From contig CAYXVF010000010.1 in assembly GCA_964468125.1 (NCBI GenBank), positions 20,991-84,990 on the forward strand: a stretch of DNA of 64,000 nt. The letters are read 5' to 3'. Below the pieces are notes generated by a model. That model saw nothing but the letters and a program-made list of their open reading frames with translations. It had not been told where the DNA came from and made no database searches. Positions 25,134 to 35,250 of this stretch are shown piece by piece. The DNA comes from CAYXVF01 sp964468125 (GTDB lineage Bacteria; Myxococcota; XYA12-FULL-58-9; CAYXVF01). Positions within the stretch are counted from its first letter, which is position 1; every line of letters begins with the position of its first letter. The position numbers were made by a program, and so were the translations under genes.

Positions 25134-28100
25134 CTAGGGCAGCACTTCCACCAACAGGAACACGCCCAATCGGTCGGTGACGATCCGCACCGAATCACCG
25201 GTGACCTCGAATCGCGGGCCCGTGCCTGTTCCGAGCGGACCGGGCAACACCTCTTCCCACTGGTCGAGCCGTTCGAGGATCTGGGCCCGTCCGTCCGCGG
25301 TATCAACGCGCGGAAGGTAGGGGACGGGAAGTTGCGTACCCTCGAGAGCGTCGCCGGTGAACTCGTTCGCGAGTCGCCATCGCGGCGCGAGACGAAAAAG
25401 GCGGAGTCCGCCGGCAGGAGCGACGATCAGTGGCAACTCGATCGTAAACCAAGCCTTTGCTTCACCCTCGTAGAACGGATCGAAAAGCCCGAGCTCGTCC
25501 CGATAACGAACGACCCGGCGTCCTTCTTCTCCGTCGGCCAGAAATGGAACGTGCACGTCGCCCGCGTAGAGGGTCGGAAGGCTCGCCAAGGCCCAGCGCT
25601 CTCCACGACCAAATTGAGACTGGAGCGCGGTCCGCAGGTCGACCGTTGAACCCGCTCCCTGGACCGGAAGGACCGAGAGGACCGACGCCTCTTCCGCGTT
25701 CTCCACCCGTTCCACAATCGGAGTGAAGCCGGCGGGCTCAGAGCCGGGGGTTTCGAGGAGCGGCAACTCGACACTCGTGGCGCGGCCACGCGAGAGCTCG
25801 ATCGCCGGAGCGAAGAATTGAAGCGCTACCTCGCGCCAAGACAGATCGAAGCGCCGATCGTCGTTGAGGTCAGCGGCGATCAGCGGTCGCGCCCCTTCGC
25901 CACCGATCGTGATCGGCTCGCCGNNNNNNNNNNNNNNNNNNNNNNNNNNNNNNNNNNNNNNNNNNNNNNNNNNNNNNNNNNNNNNNNNNNNNNNNNNNNN
26001 NNNNNNNNNNNNNNNNNNNNNNNCAACGGACCGATAAGCAAAAGCGTAGTCGTCGGCCGCGCTGAAAGTGCCATCGCCATTTCCAACGAAAAAGGTCAAA
26101 TCACTCGCCTGATCGATGAGATCGAGCACGCCGTCGCCATTGAGCTCCGCGAGAATGAGTCGGTTGGTTTGGCCCGTATCGAAGCTCGAAACCAAAGAAA
26201 AGGGCGTCCCCCCGCCTGGCGTCGAGCGGTAGACTCGAATCGTCTGGTCATTTCCGGAGATCAGGTCGAAGTCCGCGACGACGATGTCATCGAAGCCATC
26301 GAGGTCAACGTCTCCACAGTCCAAACCGCGCGGCCCCTCGGGTCCGACGATGCGAGTGGGCGTCGGGCTGAAGCTGAACGGCGGCCCAGAATTGCCGGTC
26401 CAGACGAAGAGGTCGTCGCGAGTGAAACCGGGGGAAGCCACGAGATCCTGCGCCCCATCGCCATTGATGTCACAGAGCACGAGTCCGCTGGTCGCACGAG
26501 GCGCGATCTGCTCGGAATCGTAGGCGATCGACGAGAGCACCTCGCTCGTACGCGAATCGGAGCGTTCCACGAGCAAAACGTCACCCAAAACCGAATCGAA
26601 ACCGGTAGCAATGACCTCGCGCCCGGGCACATCATCGAGCTCGCGCGCGAAGAGCGTTTGTTTTCCCGAACCGAAGCGCTGTCCCGATCCGGTCAGTCGG
26701 CCCGATGGGCTCCCAGAGAACCAGCCCTGCGACGAGACCATGTCTACGTTGCCGTCAAAGTCGACGTCGACGAAGAAGGGCGCAAGAATGGAGTCGATCC
26801 GCTCGATTCCCGGACTCTGGACCGGAGCGCCAAAGCCGACCGTTCGCTCATCCGCGCTCAGCCCGATCGACTGGAGGGTTGGCGACCCAATGTCGAGTCC
26901 GACACTCAGAATCAAGCCGCGACCACCGAAGAACGCCGCCGCGGGCACGGTGCGAAAGAAAAAGATCGACGCCTCTGACGCGATGAGTCCCGCGGGAAGT
27001 AGCCGGCCGGTCGGTGCCCCATTCCGGACTTCCCCAACTAAGGCTTCAACCTGCGCGGACAATGCGGAAACCAACACATCCGGGGCTCCATCCCCCGTGA
27101 AGTCCGTTACCGTAAAAGCACCTGGCCGCTGCTGAAGACTGTACGTGGCGTAGGGCTCGAACACTCCGGCACCTCGAGAGATCGCGACAAAGACCGCGAC
27201 CGCGCCCGCCTGGAATGAGCTGGATTGTGCCACCAAATCGAGCAAACCATCGCCGTCGAGGTCGGCCATGGTCCCTTCATCCAACAACGGTCCCTGCTCG
27301 ATTGTTTGAATGGCGGCGGTCGGTGCGTCGGCGTTGACCACGACCGTTCGGTTGTCGAGGAAAGCGAGGTAGGCCGCGCCATTCTCATTCCATCCGACGA
27401 GATCAGCGGCCTGACCAAGGGTGGCAGCGACGGTCGGGTCGGAGAAGCGGTCCGAGCGCGTCGTCCCGGAGTTGCTGAAATACAAGAGGTCAATGTCGGT
27501 GAATCCGCTGTCTGGGAAGTTGCCGAAAGCAGCGAAATCGAGGTCTCCATCGTCATCGAGATCGAGCACGGCCAACCCATCGTTGCCATCGTCGTCGCCG
27601 GGCCCGCGAAGCTGGGACGGGAACGTCTGTCCTACACTGAAAGTCCCATTCGAGTTTCCGTAGTAGGTCACGAACCCACCGAACGCCGCTGTCACGAGGT
27701 CCAGGTGGGGGTCGCCATCGAGGTTCGTTACGACACTCTCGAAGACGACGTGCGAGTCCACGGACGTACCCACCGGGCCCGCGGGGAATACGCCGGTCAC
27801 AGCTGCCGTCTCGACCGGAGCTCCGAAGACCACCGGGGTGCCGGAGCCACGAGCGAGGTAGAATCCGTCCTCGCAGCGCTCGAAACGATCGATCGAACCG
27901 TCGCCGTCGAAGTCACGCAGCACGACTTCCCTCACGACGCAGGCGGTCGTGATCGTCGTGCGGTTCAGCGGGTCCGTGGAAGGCCCGATTGCTTGGCCAA
28001 CCCCCGCCTCGAATACGGTCGGCTCGGACCTTCCGTCCGATACGGTGATCCGGAGAATCGTGCCGTTGGGTACGGCGAGAAGTGCGCCCGCAGGATCCCA

Positions 28101-29360
28101 GTCAAATCGGTGGGTGATTCCCCCAACCGCCGTAGTCGTCGTCGCGAGCCCCCGCACGCCACTGCTCTGAGCGCCCTTGAATTCCGTGCAGGGACGAAAT
28201 GTCGCCCCGGCGTCACTCGAGAACTCGAGGCCGACGTCGACGGGATCCAGGTCCGCGTCGGCCACGGTGAAATACACGGGGACCGGAGCGGTGCCTCCGA
28301 TGACGTCCCCTTTTGGACTCTGCAGGCCAAGGATGACCGGAGAGGTCTGGTTTGAGATCCGCGCGAAGACCGACCGCCATGCCCCGAGGTGCGCGCGTCC
28401 GTCGGGAAAATCTCGGGCCCGGGCTCGAAACTCGACATCGAGCGTCTCGTTGCCGATTCCCTGCGGAACCCTCGGGTCAACTCTTGGACCGGTGCGCGAG
28501 GACCAAACGAGGACGGTGACGGGCGGGGCAACGTCTGGGTCGAGTCCATCGAGGTCTACTCCCAGGATGCCGTCCAGCGAACCCAGCCCGATATCGGGCA
28601 CTCGCCATTCGCGATTTAGCACGTCGCGAAACTCGACCTCCACGTTCGTAAAGTCGAGCTCCGTGTCATCCACGAGCAAGGGAATGACCACCGCATCGGA
28701 CAAAAAAGCATCGAGCAGGTCCTCTTGGATCAGGGCGATCGGCACATCGTTGCCGATCCGAATCTCCTCGTATGAGAGCGACGTTTCTTCCGCCACCACC
28801 GGGTCCGAAACCGTTACTGTCAGTCGATAGGTCGTGGGCTCGGCGTCGAGCAACCGTTTGATCGTCTCTTCTCCCGACGGGTCGATCACGGTCCGCGCGG
28901 AAAGTGCCGCACCCCGACTGGTGAGGTCCTCTAAAGCGTCCCACTCGAGCGTCGCACTCTGTATGCGAGAGGCGGCACTCAACGAGGTTACGATCCGGTC
29001 ATCGGGATCATAGACCGTGGCGTCGAAACACTCCGATGTGTTCTCGTCACAGACGCGAAAGGCTACGGCAATCGTGTCTCCGTTGACGTCAGAATAGCTC
29101 AGGGAAAAGCGCATCCGCTCCGTCACCCGACCGTCCGGGCCAGGCTCACGCGGACCGAGAGCAACCACCGGCGCGGCCGGCGGGGGACCATCTTCCGACA
29201 CGCAGAGCCCCAGCTCGAAGTCACAGACGGTGTTTCCGGGACAGGCGGACGCCGCCCGCGAGCAGCTGACGATCGTATCCGAGTCGAACCCGAGCTCCGC
29301 CGCGCATCCGAAAGCACTGGCGACAACGAGGATCCAGAGAAAGATCAGGGCGCGCGACAT
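25134..29360 (-). CDS. Large lipoprotein with FG-GAP/VCBS repeats (contains an assembly gap)
   Basis: The product is about 1408 residues as assembled. It has a lipoprotein signal (MSRALIFLWILVVASAFGC) followed by a short Cys-rich segment. Several beta-rich Ig-like regions come next, then many FG-GAP calcium-binding repeats recognised by D-x-D/N-x-D-G loops (DFDGDGSIDRF, NLDGDPHLDL, DFTGDGAPDVL, DVDFDGNVDMV, DVDLDGFDDIV). These form a beta-propeller like that of integrins and VCBS proteins and bind ligands or carbohydrate at the cell surface. The frame is the same on both sides of the N gap, but the missing length is unknown. The start at 29360 is chosen because it gives the lipobox AFGC. Confidence 0.75.
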   Translation of the reverse strand: MSRALIFLWILVVASAFGCAAELGFDSDTIVSCSRAASACPGNTVCDFELGLCVSEDGPPPAAPVVALGPREPGPDGRVTERMRFSLSYSDVNGDTIAVAFRVCDENTSECFDATVYDPDDRIVTSLSAASRIQSATLEWDALEDLTSRGAALSARTVIDPSGEETIKRLLDAEPTTYRLTVTVSDPVVAEETSLSYEEIRIGNDVPIALIQEDLLDAFLSDAVVIPLLVDDTELDFTNVEVEFRDVLNREWRVPDIGLGSLDGILGVDLDGLDPDVAPPVTVLVWSSRTGPRVDPRVPQGIGNETLDVEFRARARDFPDGRAHLGAWRSVFARISNQTSPVILGLQSPKGDVIGGTAPVPVYFTVADADLDPVDVGLEFSSDAGATFRPCTEFKGAQSSGVRGLATTTTAVGGITHRFDWDPAGALLAVPNGTILRITVSDGRSEPTVFEAGVGQAIGPSTDPLNRTTITTACVVREVVLRDFDGDGSIDRFERCEDGFYLARGSGTPVVFGAPVETAAVTGVFPAGPVGTSVDSHVVFESVVTNLDGDPHLDLVTAAFGGFVTYYGNSNGTFSVGQTFPSQLRGPGDDDGNDGLAVLDLDDDGDLDFAAFGNFPDSGFTDIDLLYFSNSGTTRSDRFSDPTVAATLGQAADLVGWNENGAAYLAFLDNRTVVVNADAPTAAIQTIEQGPLLDEGTMADLDGDGLLDLVAQSSSFQAGAVAVFVAISRGAGVFEPYATYSLQQRPGAFTVTDFTGDGAPDVLVSALSAQVEALVGEVRNGAPTGRLLPAGLIASEASIFFFRTVPAAAFFGGRGLILSVGLDIGSPTLQSIGLSADERTVGFGAPVQSPGIERIDSILAPFFVDVDFDGNVDMVSSQGWFSGSPSGRLTGSGQRFGSGKQTLFARELDDVPGREVIATGFDSVLGDVLLVERSDSRTSEVLSSIAYDSEQIAPRATSGLVLCDINGDGAQDLVASPGFTRDDLFVWTGNSGPPFSFSPTPTRIVGPEGPRGLDCGDVDLDGFDDIVVADFDLISGNDQTIRVYRSTPGGGTPFSLVSSFDTGQTNRLILAELNGDGVLDLIDQASDLTFFVGNGDGTFSAADDYAFAYRSVXXXXXXXXXXXXXXXXXXXXXXXXXXXXXXXXXXGEPITIGGEGARPLIAADLNDDRRFDLSWREVALQFFAPAIELSRGRATSVELPLLETPGSEPAGFTPIVERVENAEEASVLSVLPVQGAGSTVDLRTALQSQFGRGERWALASLPTLYAGDVHVPFLADGEEGRRVVRYRDELGLFDPFYEGEAKAWFTIELPLIVAPAGGLRLFRLAPRWRLANEFTGDALEGTQLPVPYLPRVDTADGRAQILERLDQWEEVLPGPLGTGTGPRFEVTGDSVRIVTDRLGVFLLVEVLP
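25924..26023. other. Assembly gap (100 N) within the FG-GAP lipoprotein gene
   Basis: A run of exactly 100 N, probably a placeholder, lies in the repeat-rich part of the gene, so some FG-GAP repeats are likely missing. The same reading frame resumes after it, which fits a true missing length of 1 modulo 3. Confidence 0.95.
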
Positions 29361-29440
29361 ACCCAAGGATACACCAGGTCCTGGACTCGTGGACAATTCA
29401 ACCGTTCAGGAACCTGCAGAGAACGCTCCCGCGCGGCGGC

Positions 29441-32400
29441 TCAGCGCGTCTGGCTGTAAATGTCCTGCAGCGCCATCACGTGGCGCTCCTCCTGCTGCTC
29501 TACCGCGATCGCCTCGACCGCGGCGGCGGCGCCGCTCAACGTCGTGATGCACGGAACGCCATGGGACACGGCCGCCGTTCTCATCGCGACTCCGTCCTTG
29601 TAGGACCCCTTGCCGAGCGGCGTGTTGATGAGGAGTGCGATCTCACCGTTCTTGATCGCATCGTTCAGGTTCGGACGACCTTCGGAGAGCTTCTTCAGGA
29701 CCTGCACCGCGAGTCCGTCGGCGCGTAGGACCTCCGCCGTCCCGGCGGTCGCGGCGAGACCGAAGCCGAGCTCCTGTAGGCGCCGCGCGATCTTCACCGC
29801 TTCCGTCTTGTCTCGGTCGTTGACGGTGATGAGCGCTTTACCCGAGGTGGGCAGGCGCGTGCCTGCTCCGAGCATCGCCTTGTAGTAGGCGCGGCCGAGG
29901 TCGTCGGCGATCCCCATCACCTCACCGGTCGACTTCATCTCTGGCGAGAGCTTGGGATCGACGCCGGGAAACTTCGAGAAAGGAAAGACCGGTGCTTTCA
30001 CGAAACGCTGGGTGAACTCGAGGTCATGGGTCAGCCCTAGGTCCGCGAGCTTCTCGCCGAGCATCACCTTTGTGGCGATCTTTGCGAGAGGCACCCCGGC
30101 GGCCTTGGCGATGAAGGGCACGGTCCGCGAGGCGCGCGGATTCACTTCGATCACGTAGAGTTTCCCGTCGGCCACCGCGTATTGCACGTTCATCAGCCCG
30201 ACAACCTTCAAGGCTTTGGCGAGCCTTCGCGTGGTCTCCCGGATCTCTTCGAGCACCTCTGCGTCGAGACGGTGCGGCGGTAGCACACAAGACGAGTCGC
30301 CAGAGTGCACGCCCGCCTGCTCGATGTGCTGAAGAATTCCCGCTACGATCGTAGTCTCCCCGTCGCTCACCGCGTCCGTGTCTACCTCGATCGCGTCTTC
30401 GAGAAAGCGATCCAGGAGGAGCGAGGTACGCGGCGCCGCGTCGAGCGCTTCCTGCGCATAGCGTTCGAGCTCAGCTTCCGAATAGCAGATCCGCATGGCA
30501 CGACCGCCGAGCACGAAGGAAGGACGGACGATCACCGGAAAGCCCAGCCGCTGAGACTTCTCTACCGCCTCTTCCACGTTCTTGGCGAAGTCGTGCTCGG
30601 GGTAGGCGATGCCGAGCTCGTCGAGCAAGGCGTTGAAGCGTTCCCGATCTTCGGCGAGGTCGATCGAGTCGGGTGAGGTGCCAATGATAGGCGCGCCCGC
30701 TTCCTGGAGCCCCGCGGTGAGGTTCAAAGGAGTTTGTCCTCCGAACTGCACGATGATCCCGTCGGGCTTTTCGAGCTCCACAATCTCGAGCACGTCTTCG
30801 AGCGTGAGCGGCTCGAAGTAGAGTCGATCGGACGTGTCGTAGTCCGTCGAAACCGTCTCGGGGTTGCAGTTGACCATTATCGACTGCACGCCCGCCTCGT
30901 CGAGGGCGAAGGCTGCGTGGCAGCAGCAATAGTCAAACTCGATCCCCTGGCCGATGCGGTTTGGGCCGCTGCCGAGGATCATCACCTTCTTCTTGTCTTC
31001 TGGTAGGCTCTCGTTTTCCGTCTCGTAAGTGGAGTACATGTAGGGCGTGAAGGACTCGAACTCCGCTCCACAGGTATCGATCATCTTGTAGACCGGGACC
31101 AAGCGGGAGGCGTGACGCCGTCGCCGCACGGACACCTCGTCGGCACCGGTCAGGTGCGCGATGCGGCGGTCCGAGAAGCCGTACTCCTTCGCCGTCCGCA
31201 GCAGCTCGTCGTCGATCTCATCCAAGCGCTTGCCACGAATCTTGCGCTGCACCTGGGCGAACTGGTCGAGCTGGTCGACAAACCAGCTATCGATCTTCGT
31301 GCGCTCGGCCACGTCGTCGACGGTCCAGCCGTTCTCGAGGGCAAAGATCGCCATGCGCAGGCGGTATTCGCTCGGCGTCTCCAGGATCCGACCGAGCTCC
31401 TCCTGGTCCAGGGGACCCGGGCGGAACGGACTCGTCGCTTCCATCGAGCGTAGCGCCTTGAAGACGGATTCTTTGAGCGTTCGTCCGATGGCCATCGCCT
31501 CGCCCACGGACTTCATCTGCGTGCCGAGCTTGTGGTCGGCACCGTCGAACTTCTCGAAGGCGAACTTCGGAATCTTCGTGACCACGTAGTCGATCGTGGG
31601 CTCAAAAGCAGCGGGTGTCTTCTTGGTGATGTCGTTAGGGATCTCGTCGAGGGAGTAACCCACCGCGAGCTTGGCGGCGATCTTCGCGATCGGGTAGCCG
31701 GTGGCCTTGCTCGCGAGCGCTGAGCTCCGCGATACGCGCGGATTCATTTCAATCACGACCAGCCGACCGTTCTCCGGATTGACCGCAAACTGCACGTTCG
31801 AGCCGCCGGTGTCGACGCCGACCCGTCGCAGGATCGCGGCGGCCGCGTCACGCATTCGCTGGTATTCATTGTCAGTCAGCGTCTGCGCGGGGGCCACGGT
31901 GATCGAATCGCCTGTGTGCACACCCATCGGGTCGACGTTTTCGATCGAGCAGATGATCACCACATTGTCGCGGAAGTCGCGCATCACCTCGAGCTCATAT
32001 TCCTTCCAACCGAGGAGCGACTCGTCGAGCTGCACGGACGTCACCGGCGAGAGCTGCAGACCGTTGCGACAGATCTCTTCGAGCTCGTCGATGTTGTAGG
32101 CGATACCGCCACCGCTTCCACCGAGGGTGAACGACGGACGGACGATGACCGGATAGCCATTCTTCTTCGCGAACTCGCGAGCGGCCTGAACCGTGCCGAC
32201 GACGACGGAGCGAGGCACTTCGAGACCAATCTCCGCCATCGCCTTGTTGAAGAGCTCTCGGTCCTCGGCCACACGGATCGCTTCCGCGTTCGCCCCGATG
32301 AGCTGGCAGCCGTACTTTTCGAGAATGCCCTTCTCCGCGAGCTCGAGGGCGAGGTTGAGTGCGGTCTGCCCACCCACGGTAGGAAGCACCGCATCCGGCT

Positions 32401-32644
32401 TCTCCGCTGCGATGATCGGCTCGAGGTATTCGACCGCGAGGGGCTCGATGTAGGTGCGATCCGCGAGCTCCGGATCGGTCATGATCGTCGCTGGGTTCGA
32501 GTTGACCAGGACGACCTCGAAGCCGTCCGCCTTGAGGGCTTTCACCGCCTGGCAACCGGAGTAGTCGAATTCGCAGGCTTGACCGATCACGATGGGACCG
32601 GAGCCGATCACGAGAATGCGGTGAATGTCGTCACGCCGTGGCAT
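29441..32644 (-). CDS. carB: Carbamoyl-phosphate synthase large subunit
   Basis: This is the ATP-grasp subunit that makes carbamoyl phosphate from ammonia, bicarbonate and two ATP for arginine and pyrimidine synthesis. At 1067 residues it has the usual full length. The two homologous halves are clear: the first begins VIGSGPIVIGQACEFDYSG, and the second carries ILGSGPNRIGQGIEFDYCC after about residue 555. Both have the ATP-grasp segments (RPSFTLGGSGGGIA, RPSFVLGGRAMRI). The C-terminal MGS-like allosteric domain ends the protein. The start lies four bases downstream of carA's stop, so the two subunits are co-translated. Confidence 0.97.
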   Translation of the reverse strand: MPRRDDIHRILVIGSGPIVIGQACEFDYSGCQAVKALKADGFEVVLVNSNPATIMTDPELADRTYIEPLAVEYLEPIIAAEKPDAVLPTVGGQTALNLALELAEKGILEKYGCQLIGANAEAIRVAEDRELFNKAMAEIGLEVPRSVVVGTVQAAREFAKKNGYPVIVRPSFTLGGSGGGIAYNIDELEEICRNGLQLSPVTSVQLDESLLGWKEYELEVMRDFRDNVVIICSIENVDPMGVHTGDSITVAPAQTLTDNEYQRMRDAAAAILRRVGVDTGGSNVQFAVNPENGRLVVIEMNPRVSRSSALASKATGYPIAKIAAKLAVGYSLDEIPNDITKKTPAAFEPTIDYVVTKIPKFAFEKFDGADHKLGTQMKSVGEAMAIGRTLKESVFKALRSMEATSPFRPGPLDQEELGRILETPSEYRLRMAIFALENGWTVDDVAERTKIDSWFVDQLDQFAQVQRKIRGKRLDEIDDELLRTAKEYGFSDRRIAHLTGADEVSVRRRRHASRLVPVYKMIDTCGAEFESFTPYMYSTYETENESLPEDKKKVMILGSGPNRIGQGIEFDYCCCHAAFALDEAGVQSIMVNCNPETVSTDYDTSDRLYFEPLTLEDVLEIVELEKPDGIIVQFGGQTPLNLTAGLQEAGAPIIGTSPDSIDLAEDRERFNALLDELGIAYPEHDFAKNVEEAVEKSQRLGFPVIVRPSFVLGGRAMRICYSEAELERYAQEALDAAPRTSLLLDRFLEDAIEVDTDAVSDGETTIVAGILQHIEQAGVHSGDSSCVLPPHRLDAEVLEEIRETTRRLAKALKVVGLMNVQYAVADGKLYVIEVNPRASRTVPFIAKAAGVPLAKIATKVMLGEKLADLGLTHDLEFTQRFVKAPVFPFSKFPGVDPKLSPEMKSTGEVMGIADDLGRAYYKAMLGAGTRLPTSGKALITVNDRDKTEAVKIARRLQELGFGLAATAGTAEVLRADGLAVQVLKKLSEGRPNLNDAIKNGEIALLINTPLGKGSYKDGVAMRTAAVSHGVPCITTLSGAAAAVEAIAVEQQEERHVMALQDIYSQTR

Positions 32645-32648
32645 CGCC

Positions 32649-33782
32649 TCATGCCCCCTTGTGCTCGTCCATGAGCTTCACGAAGCGCTCGAAGAGATAA
32701 CGACCATCCCTCGGCCCCGGTGCGGCCTCCGGGTGGTACTGGACGCTGAACGCGGGCACGTCCTTGAACCGCAAACCCGAGCAGGTTTGGTCGTTCAGAT
32801 TCAAATGGGTCATCTCGACGTTCGCCGGCAAGGACTCGACGTCCACCGCGAAGCCGTGATTCTGGGAGGTGATCTCGACTTTCTTCGTTTCGAGCTCCAT
32901 CACCGGGTGATTCGCGCCATGGTGTCCAAACTTGAGCTTGTAGGTGCGGGCTCCAGCCGCGAGGGACAGAATCTGATGCCCCAGGCAGATCCCAAACACG
33001 GGCTTCTTGCCGAGCAGCGACTTGACGGTTTCGATCGCGTACTCCACGGGCTCCGGATCGCCCGGACCATTCGAGAGCAAAACGCCGTCTGGCTCGAGGG
33101 CGAGAATCTCATCCGACTCCGAGCTCGCCGGGAGCACGTGCACCTCGCAGCCCATCGCGACCAATGAACGCAAAATGTTCCGCTTCACGCCAAAATCGAG
33201 CACGACCACCTTTCGGCTGGCCTTGGGCCACGGCTCCTTGCGTCCGAAGTCCACTGGTGGCTCGGACCACTGGTAGGGCTCGGTCGTCGTAACCGAAGAC
33301 GCGAGGTCTTGGCCGCTCATTTCAGGGGCAGCCTTTGCCCGCTCGAGCAGTGCTTCGAGTCCGTCGTCCGCCGAGCCGATCACACCCCGCATGGCGCCGC
33401 GATCGCGCAAGTGACGAACGAGGGCCCGCGTGTCGATTCCGAAGATCCCGGGAACATCGTGTGCTTCGAGATAGTCTTCGAGCGTTCGCTCTTTTCGCCA
33501 GTTACTGGCGACGCGGCTCAGCTCTTTGATCACGAAGCCACTGAGGTAGATCCTCCGAGATTCGTAGTCTCCTCCAGCGATCCCGTAGTTCCCGATCATG
33601 GGGTAGGTCATGACGACGATCTGCCCAGCGTAAGAGGGGTCACCCAACACCTCTTGGTAGCCGGTCATTGCGGTGTTGAAGACAACCTCACCGCTGCGCT
33701 CCTGGTGCGCCCCGTATAGGCGTCCTTCGAAGCTGCGTCCGTCTTCGAGGACCAGCAGTCCTGGCGGATGGACTTCGCTCAT
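32649..33782 (-). CDS. carA: Carbamoyl-phosphate synthase small (glutaminase) subunit
   Basis: The 377-residue glutaminase supplies ammonia to CarB. The N-terminal domain has VFNTAMTGYQEVLGDPSY and QIVVMTYPMIGNYG; the class I glutamine amidotransferase domain has the catalytic Cys in FGICLGHQIL and the His/Glu pair near VQYHPEAAPGP. The ATG overlaps the argH stop (ATGA), and carB follows after four bases. This places argH, carA and carB in one transcript, so the arginine control likely extends to carbamoyl phosphate supply. Confidence 0.97.
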   Translation of the reverse strand: MSEVHPPGLLVLEDGRSFEGRLYGAHQERSGEVVFNTAMTGYQEVLGDPSYAGQIVVMTYPMIGNYGIAGGDYESRRIYLSGFVIKELSRVASNWRKERTLEDYLEAHDVPGIFGIDTRALVRHLRDRGAMRGVIGSADDGLEALLERAKAAPEMSGQDLASSVTTTEPYQWSEPPVDFGRKEPWPKASRKVVVLDFGVKRNILRSLVAMGCEVHVLPASSESDEILALEPDGVLLSNGPGDPEPVEYAIETVKSLLGKKPVFGICLGHQILSLAAGARTYKLKFGHHGANHPVMELETKKVEITSQNHGFAVDVESLPANVEMTHLNLNDQTCSGLRFKDVPAFSVQYHPEAAPGPRDGRYLFERFVKLMDEHKGA

Positions 33783-35161
33783 GACCTCATCACCTCCTCG
33801 GCGTTAGCGATCTGTTGTTCGATGGCGTCTCGGCCCGTACCGCCCGGGGCCTGGCGGCGCTCGATCGCCGCTTCATAAGACAATCCCTCGATGTCCGCGA
33901 CCTGAACGTCTGCGGGCAGCGCCTCCGGCGCCAGTTGCGCGAGCTCCCGGATGCCAATGCCGCGCTTGCGCGCTTCCGCGACCACGACCCCAACGGCGTG
34001 ATGGGCGTGGCGAAAGGCGATTCCCCGATCCACGAGAACGTCGGCGAGCTCGGTGGCGAGCGTATCGTCGGTCAAGGCTTCGCGCATTCGCTCACGTACG
34101 AAACGAATCGAGCTCATGCCCGCGGTCATCGCGTCCAGGCTCGTGGCAACGAGCCGGAAGGTACGCCAAACGGGGGGTTTGTCGTCTTGAAGGTCGCGCT
34201 GATAGCTAGAAGGCAGCCCTTTCAAGAGCGCGAGCATCGCGACGACGTCGCCAATCGACTGCGCCGCCCGCCCCCGAACCAATTCTCCGAGGTCCGGGTT
34301 CTTCTTGTTCGGCATCAGGCTCGATCCCGTCGCAAGCCCATCTGGCCACTGAATGTACCCAAACTCGCTGCTGGTCCAAAGGACGAGCTCCTCGGCGAGT
34401 CGCGAGAGGTGAACCGCGACCAGGCTCCCGGCGAACACCGTCTCGATCGCAAAGTCCCGATCACCTACGGTGTCGAGGCTGTTCTGGGTGATCCCCTCGA
34501 AGGCGAGCTCGTCGGCTAGCCATTCGCGATTGATGCCAAAGGGATGACCGCTGACCGCCCCGCTTCCGAGGGGCAAGAGATTCAAACGGGCGCGGGCGCC
34601 GCGCAGACGTGACACGTCGCGTTCGAGAGGCCAAAACCACCCCATGATCCAATGCGCCAAGCGGATCGGCTGAGCACGTTGAATGTGGGTATAGCTAGGA
34701 AGAAGCGTGTCGAGCTCGTCTTTCGCGCGTTCGATGAGCGCCGCCTGAAACGCTCGAATTCGCGTGATGATGTCGTTGATCCCCTCGCGCACGGCGATTC
34801 GAAACGCCGTGGAAACCTGGTCGTTCCTCGACCGGCCGGTGTGGAGCCGCTCGCCGAGACCCGGCAGCCGTCGAGTCATCTCCGCTTCGATTGCGCCGTG
34901 AATGTCCTCGGCGTCGCTCGGGACCCACTCTCCCTTTGACAGCTCGTTGCGAAGCTCGAGTAGGCCACTCGCCAGTCGCTCCGCATCGTCGTGCTCCAAG
35001 ACGCCGCACTTTCCGAGGGCCCGCGCGTAGGCGGCTGATCCCCGCAAATCGGCGTCGGCGAGGGGAAGGTCCTGTTCGAGAGACTCGGAGATCACCGCAA
35101 GAGCTGGGTGCATGCCCTCGCTGAATCCACCGCCCCAGAGCTTCGCTTTGCTTTCAGACAC
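33779..35161 (-). CDS. argH: Argininosuccinate lyase
   Basis: This 460-residue cytosolic enzyme cleaves argininosuccinate to arginine and fumarate, the last step of arginine synthesis. It is of the fumarase/aspartase superfamily and starts with KLWGGGFSEGMHPAL. The family signature GSSLMPNKKNPD contains the flexible catalytic loop, and TGRSRNDQV is the substrate-binding segment near the N-terminus. The catalytic His is expected in the THIQRAQP segment. Downstream it overlaps carA by four bases; the upstream gene is argG, 89 bases away. Confidence 0.97.
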   Translation of the reverse strand: MSESKAKLWGGGFSEGMHPALAVISESLEQDLPLADADLRGSAAYARALGKCGVLEHDDAERLASGLLELRNELSKGEWVPSDAEDIHGAIEAEMTRRLPGLGERLHTGRSRNDQVSTAFRIAVREGINDIITRIRAFQAALIERAKDELDTLLPSYTHIQRAQPIRLAHWIMGWFWPLERDVSRLRGARARLNLLPLGSGAVSGHPFGINREWLADELAFEGITQNSLDTVGDRDFAIETVFAGSLVAVHLSRLAEELVLWTSSEFGYIQWPDGLATGSSLMPNKKNPDLGELVRGRAAQSIGDVVAMLALLKGLPSSYQRDLQDDKPPVWRTFRLVATSLDAMTAGMSSIRFVRERMREALTDDTLATELADVLVDRGIAFRHAHHAVGVVVAEARKRGIGIRELAQLAPEALPADVQVADIEGLSYEAAIERRQAPGGTGRDAIEQQIANAEEVMRS

Positions 35162-35250
35162 TCAGAGTCCCTCAGCTCGAGCGCTCGTCGAGTCTTTCCC
35201 GCGAGCGCGCCTTCGGCTGGGTGTAGCGACGAAGGCGCGAAACAGCAACG

